Positions 1 to 6,615 of a stretch of 13,181 bases of DNA are shown one piece after another. The notes beneath the pieces are model-generated. The model saw only the letters and a list, made by a program, of their open reading frames with translations, was not told where the DNA came from and did not search any database. The translations under genes and the position numbers were made by a program. How positions within the stretch are numbered: the stretch's first letter is position 1; each line of letters opens with the position of its first letter. The stretch is from Phycisphaera mikurensis NBRC 102666 (GTDB taxonomy: Bacteria; Planctomycetota; Phycisphaerae; Phycisphaerales; SM1A02): contig CAMBSR010000037.1 in NCBI GenBank assembly GCA_945870475.1, positions 1 through 13,181 on the forward strand, written 5' to 3'.

Positions 1-271
1 TGGATCCGAGCGAGCCGCTCGAGGACGTTGCGGTCCAGGCCGACCAACCCGATCCGCCGGAGATCGACGGGGTACCGAAGCTGGCCGGTCCATCGAAGTT
101 CTCGGTGTAGAACTGGGCGGTGAGGCCCGGGTACAGGTTGAGCTCCGGATCGGACGGGGCCGCCTGCCATTCCGCGAGGTTCGTGAAGGAGATGACGTCG
201 GGGACGTAACCGGCGTTGGCGGAAGCGGCGAGCGCGATGGCGGACAGCGTGGTGAGTGCGAGATTCTTCAT
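1..271 (-). CDS. Exported PEP-CTERM-type protein, 3' end beyond the window (partial)
   Basis: An open frame runs from the ATG at 271 to the left edge, giving 90 codons without a stop. The product starts MKNLALTTLSAIALAASANA, a clear Sec signal peptide with cleavage expected after ANA. The mature part carries ISFTNLAEWQAA (about residues 27-38) and ISGGSGWSAWTA (about 71-82). Both segments match the neighbouring protein encoded at 981-346 (AFSNLKDWEAA and LSGGSGWTSWTV), so the two are paralogs in tandem. The start is supported by a purine-rich leader of two GGG-AAA blocks just upstream, similar to the leader of the other copy. By analogy the missing C-terminus probably holds a PEP-CTERM-like anchor, but that is inference. 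Its function is unknown; it is likely an exported or surface protein. Confidence 0.8.
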   Translation of the reverse strand, partial: MKNLALTTLSAIALAASANAGYVPDVISFTNLAEWQAAPSDPELNLYPGLTAQFYTENFDGPASFGTPSISGGSGWSAWTATSSSGSLGS

Positions 272-289
272 GTGTTTACCCTGTTTCCC
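272..289 (-). promoter_or_regulatory. Purine-rich ribosome-binding leader of the partial PEP-CTERM-type gene
   Basis: On the minus strand the bases before the ATG read GGGAAACAGGGTAAACAC. Two GGG-AAA units precede the start, with the nearer GGG about 8 nt from the ATG. The same arrangement occurs in front of the paralog at 981 with one base inserted or deleted and a few substitutions, which supports both starts and suggests the leader was duplicated with the gene. Confidence 0.5.
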
Positions 290-341
290 TGAATTCGAAT
301 TGTGCGAGCGAAGGTGCGGTGGATGGTCGAAGGCGAAACCT

Positions 342-356
342 GCCGTCAGCGACGGC
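342..356 (-). repeat. Small inverted repeat over the stop codon
   Basis: The plus strand reads gccgtc-agc-gacggc, a perfect 6-bp stem with a 3-nt loop that includes the TGA stop of the 981-346 gene. No run of U follows on the minus strand, so I do not call it a terminator. It could be a weak 3' mRNA hairpin or chance in high-GC DNA. Confidence 0.25.
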
Positions 357-981
357 GCTTGGCCGTGCAGACGCCGGCGACGCCGAGGAGCGCCAGGGCG
401 CCCGGCGCGGGCACGCCACCGAAGTAGAGGTTGTCGACGGAGACCGAGTAGGCGGCGAGGTTGCTGCCGGACATCGGCTGCAGGCGCATGCCGGAGATGG
501 TCACCGCCGGATCAGTCAGCCAGAAACCCGCAAAGTCGGTCTTGGAGTTGAAGGTCTGGTAGATCGACTCGCCCGAGGAGAGGGTGAGCAGAATGCTGCC
601 GGGCTGGAAATTGCCAGACTCATCGCGGAAACCGAAGTTCCCACCGATGCCGTGCAGCCCGCCCTTCGCGAAGGTGGAACCGGTGAAATCGAAGAACAGG
701 CTCTGGCCAGCAACGGCCGAGGAGATGAAGCTCTTGCCGCCGCGCACCCCGCCCTCGGCGGAGACGGTCCAGCTGGTCCAGCCGGAACCACCGGAGAGAG
801 ACTTCGTGACTTCAGGAGCGAACCCGGACAGGGAGTCGAACACCGTGACCATCGACGGGCCTGCGAGCTCCGCGGCGGCCTCCCAATCCTTCAGGTTGCT
901 GAAGGCGATCGCGCTCGTCAACCCCGCAGAAGCAGCGCTCGAAACAACACCGACAGTGGCGAACAGAACGCATGACTTCAT
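346..981 (-). CDS. Exported protein with PEP-CTERM-like C-terminal sorting signal
   Basis: This encodes 211 aa. Residues 1-19 form a signal peptide (cleavage likely after SAASA), followed by a mature region rich in Gly, Ser, Thr and Phe that looks like a beta-sandwich. A segment near 110-135 (GIGGNFGFRDESG, then PGSILLTLSSG) resembles the globular part of many PEP-CTERM proteins. The C-terminus (about 190-211) has the three parts of a PEP-CTERM signal: a VPAPG motif, a short hydrophobic helix (ALALLGVAGVC) and a basic end (KRRR). PAPG in place of PEP is a variant I associate with Phycisphaerae; such tails are normally processed by an exosortase, which is not in this window. It is a paralog of the gene at 271-1. 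A GGGAAAAGGGAAAAGAC leader precedes the ATG. Ligand and role are unknown. Confidence 0.85.
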   Translation of the reverse strand: MKSCVLFATVGVVSSAASAGLTSAIAFSNLKDWEAAAELAGPSMVTVFDSLSGFAPEVTKSLSGGSGWTSWTVSAEGGVRGGKSFISSAVAGQSLFFDFTGSTFAKGGLHGIGGNFGFRDESGNFQPGSILLTLSSGESIYQTFNSKTDFAGFWLTDPAVTISGMRLQPMSGSNLAAYSVSVDNLYFGGVPAPGALALLGVAGVCTAKRRR

Positions 982-998
982 GTCTTTTCCCTTTTCCC
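982..998 (-). promoter_or_regulatory. Purine-rich ribosome-binding leader of the complete PEP-CTERM-type gene
   Basis: The minus strand reads GGGAAAAGGGAAAAGAC immediately before the ATG at 981, with the nearer GGG about 7 nt from the start. It is the counterpart of the leader at 272-289. Confidence 0.5.
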
Positions 999-1004
999 GT
1001 TTCT

Positions 1005-1019
1005 GCGGATGTCATCCGC
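1005..1019. repeat. Perfect inverted repeat upstream of the PEP-CTERM-type gene
   Basis: The sequence gcggat-gtc-atccgc forms 6-bp arms around a 3-nt spacer, 24-38 bases before the ATG at 981. It could be a small operator or a 5' UTR hairpin. There is no independent support for either role. Confidence 0.3.
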
Positions 1020-1324
1020 GTCCCTTTTCGAGGAAGGCGACTGCCGGGCCCAGAGGTCCCGATCCAGCCTGCCCTTTCACTCACGGCCGTCGCCCCCTTT
1101 GGCGAACGATGCGGTGAAAAGACCTCCCTCGGACATGAAGGCGAAATCCACGGCGTCAGCGGATCACGGGAACGCGCGATTCTGCGCAAAAGGGTCAAAT
1201 TCGGGAAGTTCATTAAGAACGCGCCGCCCCCACGGCAGAATCGCTCACAATGAGATAGTTATTGGTCATACCGCAGCGCCTGTCGGCGGCCGCCCCCCTG
1301 CCAGCGCGGGCCCGATGCCCCGCC

Positions 1325-2158
1325 TCAGCTCCCGGCAGGCTTCTTCGCCGAGAAGTTGCTGCTCTTGCCCTTCTTCTTGCTCGAGCCCGCGGCGGCATCG
1401 GCGGCGGCCTTGGCCTTGGCCTCTTCCGCAGCCTTCTGCTCCGCGGCCTTCTGCTCGGCGGCCAGGCGGATCTCTTCCTTGTTCACCTCGGCGTTCAGCG
1501 ACTCGGCCGTGCGCTGCTGCGTGCCGACGATCGGCATCGTTCCGCCGATGAAGGCCTTCACCTCCGCATCCTTGCAGTTGTCGTACTGCCAGCGGTACGA
1601 GGCCAGCGTCTTCGGGTGCTGCTCGGCCAGGAACGCCATGTACGCCTTGTCGAGCGCCACGCCGTTCATCGCCGCGAACCGGGCCACGGTGGCCTCGTCG
1701 TCGGCGTCGAGCGCCGTGGGCAGCTCCACCTGCGTATCGGCCGCCAGCTTCGTCACGATCACCTGGATGGCGGTGTGGTTGGTCACCATGCGCTTGGCGA
1801 AGTCCTTCACCGCGGGCGTCTCGCCCTGCGCAAGCACCAGGTTGGCGAGCGCAATCTCCAGGAGGTCGGTCTTGGCCACGGACTTGGTGAATGCGCTCGG
1901 CTCGAGCGCATAATCGACCACCACGGGCGCGGCCGGGTCAAGCGAACCTGCCACGGAAGCCGCTGCGGACGATCCGGCGGCAGCCGCGGGCGCGCTCTTG
2001 CCCCCGGACGACGTCCCCTTGGCGGGCGCAGCCGGCGCCGCGGCAGCGGACGCAGCGCCGTCGTCGGCCGCACGGTCCGCGGAGCGGCAACCCACCTCCG
2101 GGAACATGGCCAGGGAGCAGAGGACGGCGAAGGCTGCTGGAAGCGTCGTGGTGTTCAT
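1325..2158 (-). CDS. DUF4142 domain-containing exported protein
   Basis: This encodes 277 aa from the ATG at 2158; the same frame stays open far upstream but only as a shadow of the receptor gene. Residues 1-24 form an export signal ending in PEVGC, a poor lipobox, so it may or may not be a lipoprotein. Residues 25-80 are an Ala/Ser/Pro/Gly-rich linker. Residues about 85-225 match the helical DUF4142 pattern: TDLLEIALANLVLAQ, then VKDFAKRMVTNH with His128, and later YMAFLAEQHPKTL with His181. This ferritin-like helical-bundle family is usually periplasmic and of unknown function. The tail is Lys/Ala/Glu-rich with near repeats of AEQKA and ends in a basic segment. The gene follows the receptor stop by 32 nt, so it is probably the last gene of that operon. 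The Shine-Dalgarno is weak. Confidence 0.85.
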   Translation of the reverse strand: MNTTTLPAAFAVLCSLAMFPEVGCRSADRAADDGAASAAAAPAAPAKGTSSGGKSAPAAAAGSSAAASVAGSLDPAAPVVVDYALEPSAFTKSVAKTDLLEIALANLVLAQGETPAVKDFAKRMVTNHTAIQVIVTKLAADTQVELPTALDADDEATVARFAAMNGVALDKAYMAFLAEQHPKTLASYRWQYDNCKDAEVKAFIGGTMPIVGTQQRTAESLNAEVNKEEIRLAAEQKAAEQKAAEEAKAKAAADAAAGSSKKKGKSSNFSAKKPAGS

Positions 2159-2177
2159 GGCGATCTTCGGAATCTCG

Positions 2178-2190
2178 CGGGCAGCGCCCG
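2178..2190 (-). repeat. Intercistronic hairpin between receptor and DUF4142 genes
   Basis: The sequence cgggc-agc-gcccg is a perfect 5-bp stem with a 3-nt loop starting right after the receptor stop codon. No U-tract follows, so it is not an intrinsic terminator. It could slow 3' decay of the receptor message or be chance. Confidence 0.3.
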
Positions 2191-5100
2191 TCAGAAGTTG
2201 ACCTGGTAGGTGAATGCGAACGAGAACGCGATGCCGGCGGTGTACTTGGAGTTGAGGCCGGTGACCCCGTCGTAGGTCTCGTACTGCGTCTGGATGTCGG
2301 GGTTGGTGAGGTTCTTGGCGGCCGCCGTGAACCGCAGCCCCTCCAGGATCTCCTGCGAGACGCTGGCGTTCAGCGTGCCGTAGCCGAGCTGGTAGATGGC
2401 CGGGGTCAGCAGCACGGTGTGCGGGTTCGCCGCGCTCACCAGCGAATTGCCCTTGAGCGTGTAGAAGATGCCGCACGACGTGCCCAGCGGGCGGTAGTCG
2501 TAGGTGAGGTTCGCGTTGAAGAGGAACTCGGGCGTCGCGGTCATCGGCTGCGAGGATGCGTTCACGCCGTAGTCGGCCAGCTGCTGCTGGTCGAACTGGC
2601 TGAGCGTCACCTCCGACTGCATGTACGTGAAGTTGGTGCCGAACGCCAGGCCGTCCCATTCCTCGCCCAGCATCGGCACCAGCGTCCAGCGCGCCTCCAG
2701 CTCCGCCCCGAAGAGCGTCGCCTCCGGCAGGTTGAGCGCGGTGTTGTACGCAAAGCCCTCGGTGTAGCGCTGCACGTACTGGATGGGGTTGGTGATCTGC
2801 TTGTAGAAGAGCGACCCGGAGATCAGCCACTTCTCGTACGGCGTCCAGTCCAGGCGGACGTCGTAGTTGTTCAGCGAGCTCATCAGCAGCTCGGGGTTGC
2901 CGATGAAGATCGGCGCGCCGATGTACTCGTACTGGAGCACCGGAGCCAGCTCGAAGAAGTTCGGGCGCGCCAGCGTCTGCGCGAACGCGGTGCGCAGCAC
3001 CAGGTCCTCCTCGATGTTCCAGTTCCAGCCGATCATCGGCAGGATGTCGAGCTGCGTGAACGCCGCATCCCACTCGTTCGGGCCGCTGAAGTTCTGCACG
3101 GTCTGCGTGTCCACGTCGATCCACACGGCATCCACGTCGGGAATGACGGTGGTGGACATCTGCGTGTTCTCGATACGGCAGCCGCCGATGATGTTCATCG
3201 TCTCGTTGATCGGCATGTCCGCCATCAGGTAACCGGCCAGGATGTCCTGCTTGCCGTCGTAGGAGATGTCGTACGTCGACTGCGAGATCACGTGGCCCTG
3301 CGCGGGGAACACGGCGCTCCACGGGTTCGAGAACGGGACGCCGGGCGGGTTGTCGATGATCGCACCGGGATACGCGGTGTCCGTGTCTTCCCTGTTGGTG
3401 AACGAGTCCTTGACCCACGAGCGATCCACTATGTCGACGAATCCGCCCGCCTTGATGTAGCCGTCGCGGTCGTCCCACTGCGTGAACGGCAGCTTGCCGT
3501 TCACCTGGCCCTGCGTGCTGTTCTCCTCGTTGATGTAGGTGATGTGCTGCACCCAGCCGATGTTGGTGTTCTGCGCGGGGCGCAGCGATTCCCAGTGCTG
3601 GTACAGGGTGAGGAGCGGAGGATTCGGCGGCGGCACCAGCGGAACCGTGTTCTTCCACTTGGCGGCGAACTGCGTCTGGTCGGGCTGTTCTTCCCGCGCC
3701 TTGCTCAGCGAGAACTTCCAGTCCACCACCGGGGCCGACAGCTCCACCGGCGAGGATTCATCCCGCGCTTCGTCGTCCGACGGCCCCAGGAAGTCGAGCC
3801 GGTGCTGGCCGCTCAGGATCATCGACTGCGTGCTCAGCTGGCTGTAGTCGAGCGTCTCCAGGCGCGTCCACGGGCTCTTGTCCTGGTCGACGAAGCCGGC
3901 GCCCGGGCTCAGCGGGTCGTTCGGGTCGTAGCCCGGGAAGTAGAACTCCTTGCCGCGCGTGTTCGTCAGCAGCACGGACTGGTCTTCCGAGAGCAGCGTG
4001 TACAGGTACTTGGCGCTGACCTTGGTGTCCTCGGACTCCAGGCCCACGATGCCCATGCCGCCCCACTGGATGGACTGCGTCCCCTGCGTGACGTCGTACA
4101 TCTGGGTGTAGAAGTCGTCGGGCGTGCCGTACTGCTCCGGCCGCAGCCCCGTGCCCACGCCCGCCTGCTCCAGGTAGTTGAGCTGGCCGTCGCTGTAGGC
4201 GGACGCGTCCTGGTCGTAGAAGAAGTTGCCGAACGCGCCGACGCGGACGCCGTCGTCGATCTCCCACGAGTCGCCGCCTGCCACGGACCACTTCCAGATG
4301 GTCGGCGCCTCGCCGAACTGCGTGGAGGTGGGGTTGTTCGGCCAGGGCTCGCCGTCCGTGCCGTTCTTGAGCGTCGAGTTGTCGCCCCAGAAGCCGAGTC
4401 CGCCGCCGCGATAGGTGAGGAACTGCCCATCCTTCACCTGCGAGTTGAAGCCGATCTGCGACTTGATCTGCAGGAAGCCCTCGTCCGGGATCTCCTTCAG
4501 CACGATGTTGACCGCGCCGCCCGAGGACTCGCCCTGCTGGTCCGGCGTGAACGTCTTGCTCACGTCGACGCTCTGGATCACCGCCGCCGGGAACTGGTCG
4601 AGCTTCACCGCGCGCTTGTTCGGGTCGGCCGTCGGCAGTCGCACGCCGTCAAGGAGCGTGCTCACGTAGCGGTCGGGCAGGCCGCGGATGACCGCGTACT
4701 TGCCGTCCTGCAGCGTGGCACCCGGCACCAGGAGGAGCACCGCCGCGGCGTCGGACGCGCCGGAGCGCTGGATCATCTCCACGCCGACGGAATCCAGGAG
4801 CTGCGGGCTCTCGAGGCGCAACTGCAGGTCCAGGGGCGGCAGGAACACCACCGGCTCCATGTCGATGGGCAGCGCGATCTCCTGCTGCTGCGTCACCTCG
4901 CCTCCGAGGTCCATGTCCTGCACGACGAACTCGTCCAGGTCCTCGAACTCGCCGGCCATCGCGATGTCGGTGTCCACCAGCTGGCCCGCGGCCACGCCGA
5001 TGTTGGCCTTCACCTCGCGGACATAGCCGTCCTTGGTGATCACCAGCGTGTAGACGCCGGCCGGCAGGTTGGTGACGATGTACGACCCGTTCTCGGTGGT

Positions 5101-5280
5101 CTGCACGCGCGCCTTGGTGCCGAGCACCACCACGGTGGCGCCCGCGATCGGCGTGTTGAACTCCTTGTCGGAGATCACGCCGCGCACGGAACCGCCCACC
5201 GGCGCCTGGGCGGCGGCGATGGTGGAGATGGCGCAGGAAACAGCGGCTGCCGCCAGGCGATGGCCCCGGCGTCTCACCAT
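2191..5280 (-). CDS. TonB-dependent outer-membrane receptor with N-terminal carboxypeptidase-regulatory-like domain
   Basis: This encodes 1029 aa. It is the energised outer-membrane importer of the locus. Residues 1-25 are a signal peptide with an Arg-rich start and cleavage near AAAQA. Residues about 30-110 form a CarboxypepD_reg-like beta-sandwich (GVISDKEFNTPIAGATVVVLG, in two parts around 34-54, then GSYIVTNLPAGVYTLVITKDGY around 65-86). Residues 111-125 hold a TonB-box-like stretch (LDEFVVQDMDL). The plug is about 157-262, with VIRGLPDRYVSTLLDGVRLP and GGAVNIVLKEIPD as hallmarks. The rest is a 22-strand-type barrel rich in aromatic and Asn/Asp residues, ending in Phe (TYQVNF), as expected for outer-membrane insertion. 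The start overlaps the TPR lipoprotein stop by 7 nt, implying translational coupling. The substrate is unknown; the plug style resembles the Xanthomonas/Caulobacter receptor group often linked to glycans, but that is only suggestive. Confidence 0.95.
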   Translation of the reverse strand: MVRRRGHRLAAAAVSCAISTIAAAQAPVGGSVRGVISDKEFNTPIAGATVVVLGTKARVQTTENGSYIVTNLPAGVYTLVITKDGYVREVKANIGVAAGQLVDTDIAMAGEFEDLDEFVVQDMDLGGEVTQQQEIALPIDMEPVVFLPPLDLQLRLESPQLLDSVGVEMIQRSGASDAAAVLLLVPGATLQDGKYAVIRGLPDRYVSTLLDGVRLPTADPNKRAVKLDQFPAAVIQSVDVSKTFTPDQQGESSGGAVNIVLKEIPDEGFLQIKSQIGFNSQVKDGQFLTYRGGGLGFWGDNSTLKNGTDGEPWPNNPTSTQFGEAPTIWKWSVAGGDSWEIDDGVRVGAFGNFFYDQDASAYSDGQLNYLEQAGVGTGLRPEQYGTPDDFYTQMYDVTQGTQSIQWGGMGIVGLESEDTKVSAKYLYTLLSEDQSVLLTNTRGKEFYFPGYDPNDPLSPGAGFVDQDKSPWTRLETLDYSQLSTQSMILSGQHRLDFLGPSDDEARDESSPVELSAPVVDWKFSLSKAREEQPDQTQFAAKWKNTVPLVPPPNPPLLTLYQHWESLRPAQNTNIGWVQHITYINEENSTQGQVNGKLPFTQWDDRDGYIKAGGFVDIVDRSWVKDSFTNREDTDTAYPGAIIDNPPGVPFSNPWSAVFPAQGHVISQSTYDISYDGKQDILAGYLMADMPINETMNIIGGCRIENTQMSTTVIPDVDAVWIDVDTQTVQNFSGPNEWDAAFTQLDILPMIGWNWNIEEDLVLRTAFAQTLARPNFFELAPVLQYEYIGAPIFIGNPELLMSSLNNYDVRLDWTPYEKWLISGSLFYKQITNPIQYVQRYTEGFAYNTALNLPEATLFGAELEARWTLVPMLGEEWDGLAFGTNFTYMQSEVTLSQFDQQQLADYGVNASSQPMTATPEFLFNANLTYDYRPLGTSCGIFYTLKGNSLVSAANPHTVLLTPAIYQLGYGTLNASVSQEILEGLRFTAAAKNLTNPDIQTQYETYDGVTGLNSKYTAGIAFSFAFTYQVNF

Positions 5281-6524
5281 GGATCCGCCAGGCCTGCGCG
5301 TGCGCGCTCGATCTGCTTCCGGATGGATGCATCCGGCTCGATGCCCGTCCGCGCGATGGACGCGCAGGTGGCCGACAGGTCCTCGGCGCGCGGGCGCGAG
5401 TTCGGGTTGATGGTGCCCGCCTCGATCGCATCGCACTGGCAGCGCACGGCGGCGTCCCGGTCGCCGATGAGCGCAAAGCCCTCGGCGAGCGCGCGCAGCG
5501 ACTGGGCGCGACGCAGGTTCACGATCTCCTCGCTGTGGGCGTAGTACTGGGTGCGCAGCCGCTCCAGGTCGGCGCGCGCGCCCGCCGCATCACCCGTGCG
5601 CAGGCGCGCCTTTGCGACGATCACCCCGTACGGCGCCAGGTCCTGGGCCAGGAAGGTGGTGTTCTTGTTGAGCTCGGCCGCACGCCCCAGGAACTGGGCC
5701 GCAAGCGCCGGCTGCCCGTGCGCATGGAGCGACACCGCGAGGTCCGCATTGACCGACACCTGCAGGTCGATCGGCAGTCCCTTGATGGCAGACTCCAGCG
5801 CCTTCAGCGCACGGTCGCGCCGCGGCGCATCGTCGATGACGCGTACCAGGAGGGCCGAATAGCCATCGATGCCGCTCCGTGCCAGGTCGAAGTTGAGCGT
5901 CGCGATGCCGCGGTCGAACGCATCGGCCTGCGAGTCCAGCTGCGCGGCATCTGCCGAGGCGACACGGGCCACCTCGAACTTCGCCACTTCGGCCGTCGCG
6001 CGGCCCTTCATGATTTCCAGCGCACGCGACTCGTCTCCGATCTGCAGGTAGACGCGCGCTGCCTGCGTGGCCACTATGTCGCGCGCCCAATCCTCGATGT
6101 CCGCGGGGTAATCAAGCGCACGCAAGGCCAAGAGGCGCGCACGAGCGGCGTCACCGGACGCCGCGTACTTCAGGCCGATCAACGCGTACAGTTCGCACCC
6201 CCGCCATCCGGTCATGCGATCCGCGCAGTCGACGGCTTCGTCGATCAGTCCCAGTTCCAGGCAAACCTTCCCCACCTCTTCCTGGGCCCGCGCACGATCC
6301 TTGGCATGCGGGTCCACGGGAATCTGCGAGGCGACGTCGAACCCCTCGCGGAGCAACGCCCGCCGCCAGGGCGCGACGGGCTCCGCGTTTGGGGGAGACG
6401 AAGCATGCCCAGCGGATGCCGCCGGGCTTCGCTGATCCGTTGCTGCGCAGCCGCACACACAGGCACCCGCTGCAGCGACCAGGAGAGCCCAGGCCGCCAT
6501 ATGTCGCACCATGTTCGAATCCAT
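5274..6524 (-). CDS. Predicted lipoprotein with TPR-like helical repeats
   Basis: This encodes 416 aa. I chose the ATG at 6524 because AAGGA lies 5 nt upstream; the frame also has a TTG at 6542, but that lies in the tail of the preceding terminator. The N-terminus is a hydrophobic export signal with a Cys-rich end, and VCGC (Cys26) is a plausible lipobox. After a Pro/Ser/Ala linker to about residue 55, the protein is made of paired helices with TPR-like spacing (for example EVGKVCLELGLIDEAVDCA, YALIGLKYAASGDAARARL, ARVYLQIGDESRALEIM, and later AQFLGRAAELNK and ALAEGFALIGDRDAAVRC). TPR-like solenoids usually bind other proteins. Its stop lies inside the start of the receptor gene (7-nt overlap), so a partnership with the receptor is likely. 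I recognise no specific family. Confidence 0.85.
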   Translation of the reverse strand: MDSNMVRHMAAWALLVAAAGACVCGCAATDQRSPAASAGHASSPPNAEPVAPWRRALLREGFDVASQIPVDPHAKDRARAQEEVGKVCLELGLIDEAVDCADRMTGWRGCELYALIGLKYAASGDAARARLLALRALDYPADIEDWARDIVATQAARVYLQIGDESRALEIMKGRATAEVAKFEVARVASADAAQLDSQADAFDRGIATLNFDLARSGIDGYSALLVRVIDDAPRRDRALKALESAIKGLPIDLQVSVNADLAVSLHAHGQPALAAQFLGRAAELNKNTTFLAQDLAPYGVIVAKARLRTGDAAGARADLERLRTQYYAHSEEIVNLRRAQSLRALAEGFALIGDRDAAVRCQCDAIEAGTINPNSRPRAEDLSATCASIARTGIEPDASIRKQIERARAGLADPW

Positions 6525-6529
6525 GCCTT

Positions 6530-6534
6530 TCCTT
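6530..6534 (-). promoter_or_regulatory. Shine-Dalgarno of the TPR lipoprotein gene
   Basis: AAGGA on the minus strand, 5 nt before the ATG at 6524. It decides the start in favour of this ATG over the upstream TTG at 6542. Confidence 0.55.
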
Positions 6535-6540
6535 GCGATC

Positions 6541-6581
6541 AAGAAGAAACATCCGGCGGCGGGACTGGCCCGCCGCCGGAT
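6541..6581 (-). terminator. Strong intrinsic terminator after the beta-helix/dockerin gene
   Basis: A perfect 13-bp inverted repeat (atccggcggcggg at 6551-6563 and its complement at 6569-6581) encloses the 5-nt loop actgg. On the minus strand the hairpin is followed by the pyrimidine/U-rich tail GTTTCTTCTT (6550-6541). It starts 21 nt after the stop codon of the beta-helix gene. The next gene's ATG is only 17 nt past the tail, so this element sits directly in the path to the receptor operon. It may fully terminate, act as a partial terminator, or protect the upstream message. Confidence 0.88.
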
Positions 6582-6586
6582 GCCGT

Positions 6587-6615
6587 ATTCAAACCACTTT
6601 ACTTACTGCGCGCAA
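6587..6615 (-). promoter_or_regulatory. Weak candidate sigma-70-like promoter in front of the TPR/receptor operon
   Basis: The minus strand shows TTGCGC (6615-6610), a 17-nt spacer and TTGAAT (6592-6587). Matches to the consensus are 3 of 6 and 4 of 6, so this is weak. It is noted because a separate promoter here would give a transcript beginning with the 6551-6581 hairpin in its leader. Planctomycete promoters are poorly predicted by this consensus. Confidence 0.2.

Larger units (their letters stand above)
982..1324. other. Intergenic region without a recognisable gene
   Basis: This 343-bp gap lies between the DUF4142 gene stop and the PEP-CTERM-type gene start. I see no convincing protein, tRNA or other RNA gene. 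It must hold the promoter of the PEP-CTERM-type pair unless transcription continues from the upstream operon, but no clear sigma-70 -35/-10 pair stands out. It contains a perfect inverted repeat (1005-1019) close to the downstream start. There is no hairpin followed by a U-tract after the DUF4142 stop, although GC-rich palindromic bits such as ggcggccgcc (1285-1294) occur. Confidence 0.6.

Noticed and set aside
1213..1269. Possible 18-residue minus-strand peptide after the DUF4142 gene
   Set aside because: No ribosome-binding site and no recognisable leader-peptide features; too short to support.
1285..1294. Palindrome ggcggccgcc as terminator of the DUF4142 operon
   Set aside because: No loop and no U-tract; GC-rich chance palindrome is the simpler reading.
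2159..3658. Upstream extension of the DUF4142 frame
   Set aside because: The extension is an Arg/His/Pro/Ala-rich shadow of the receptor gene; the ATG at 2158 is followed by a proper signal peptide.
1891..5544. Very long plus-strand open frame (about 1217 codons)
   Set aside because: It lies antisense to the receptor gene; its product is dominated by Arg, Val, Leu, His and Gly with no domain. High-GC DNA commonly gives such long antisense frames.
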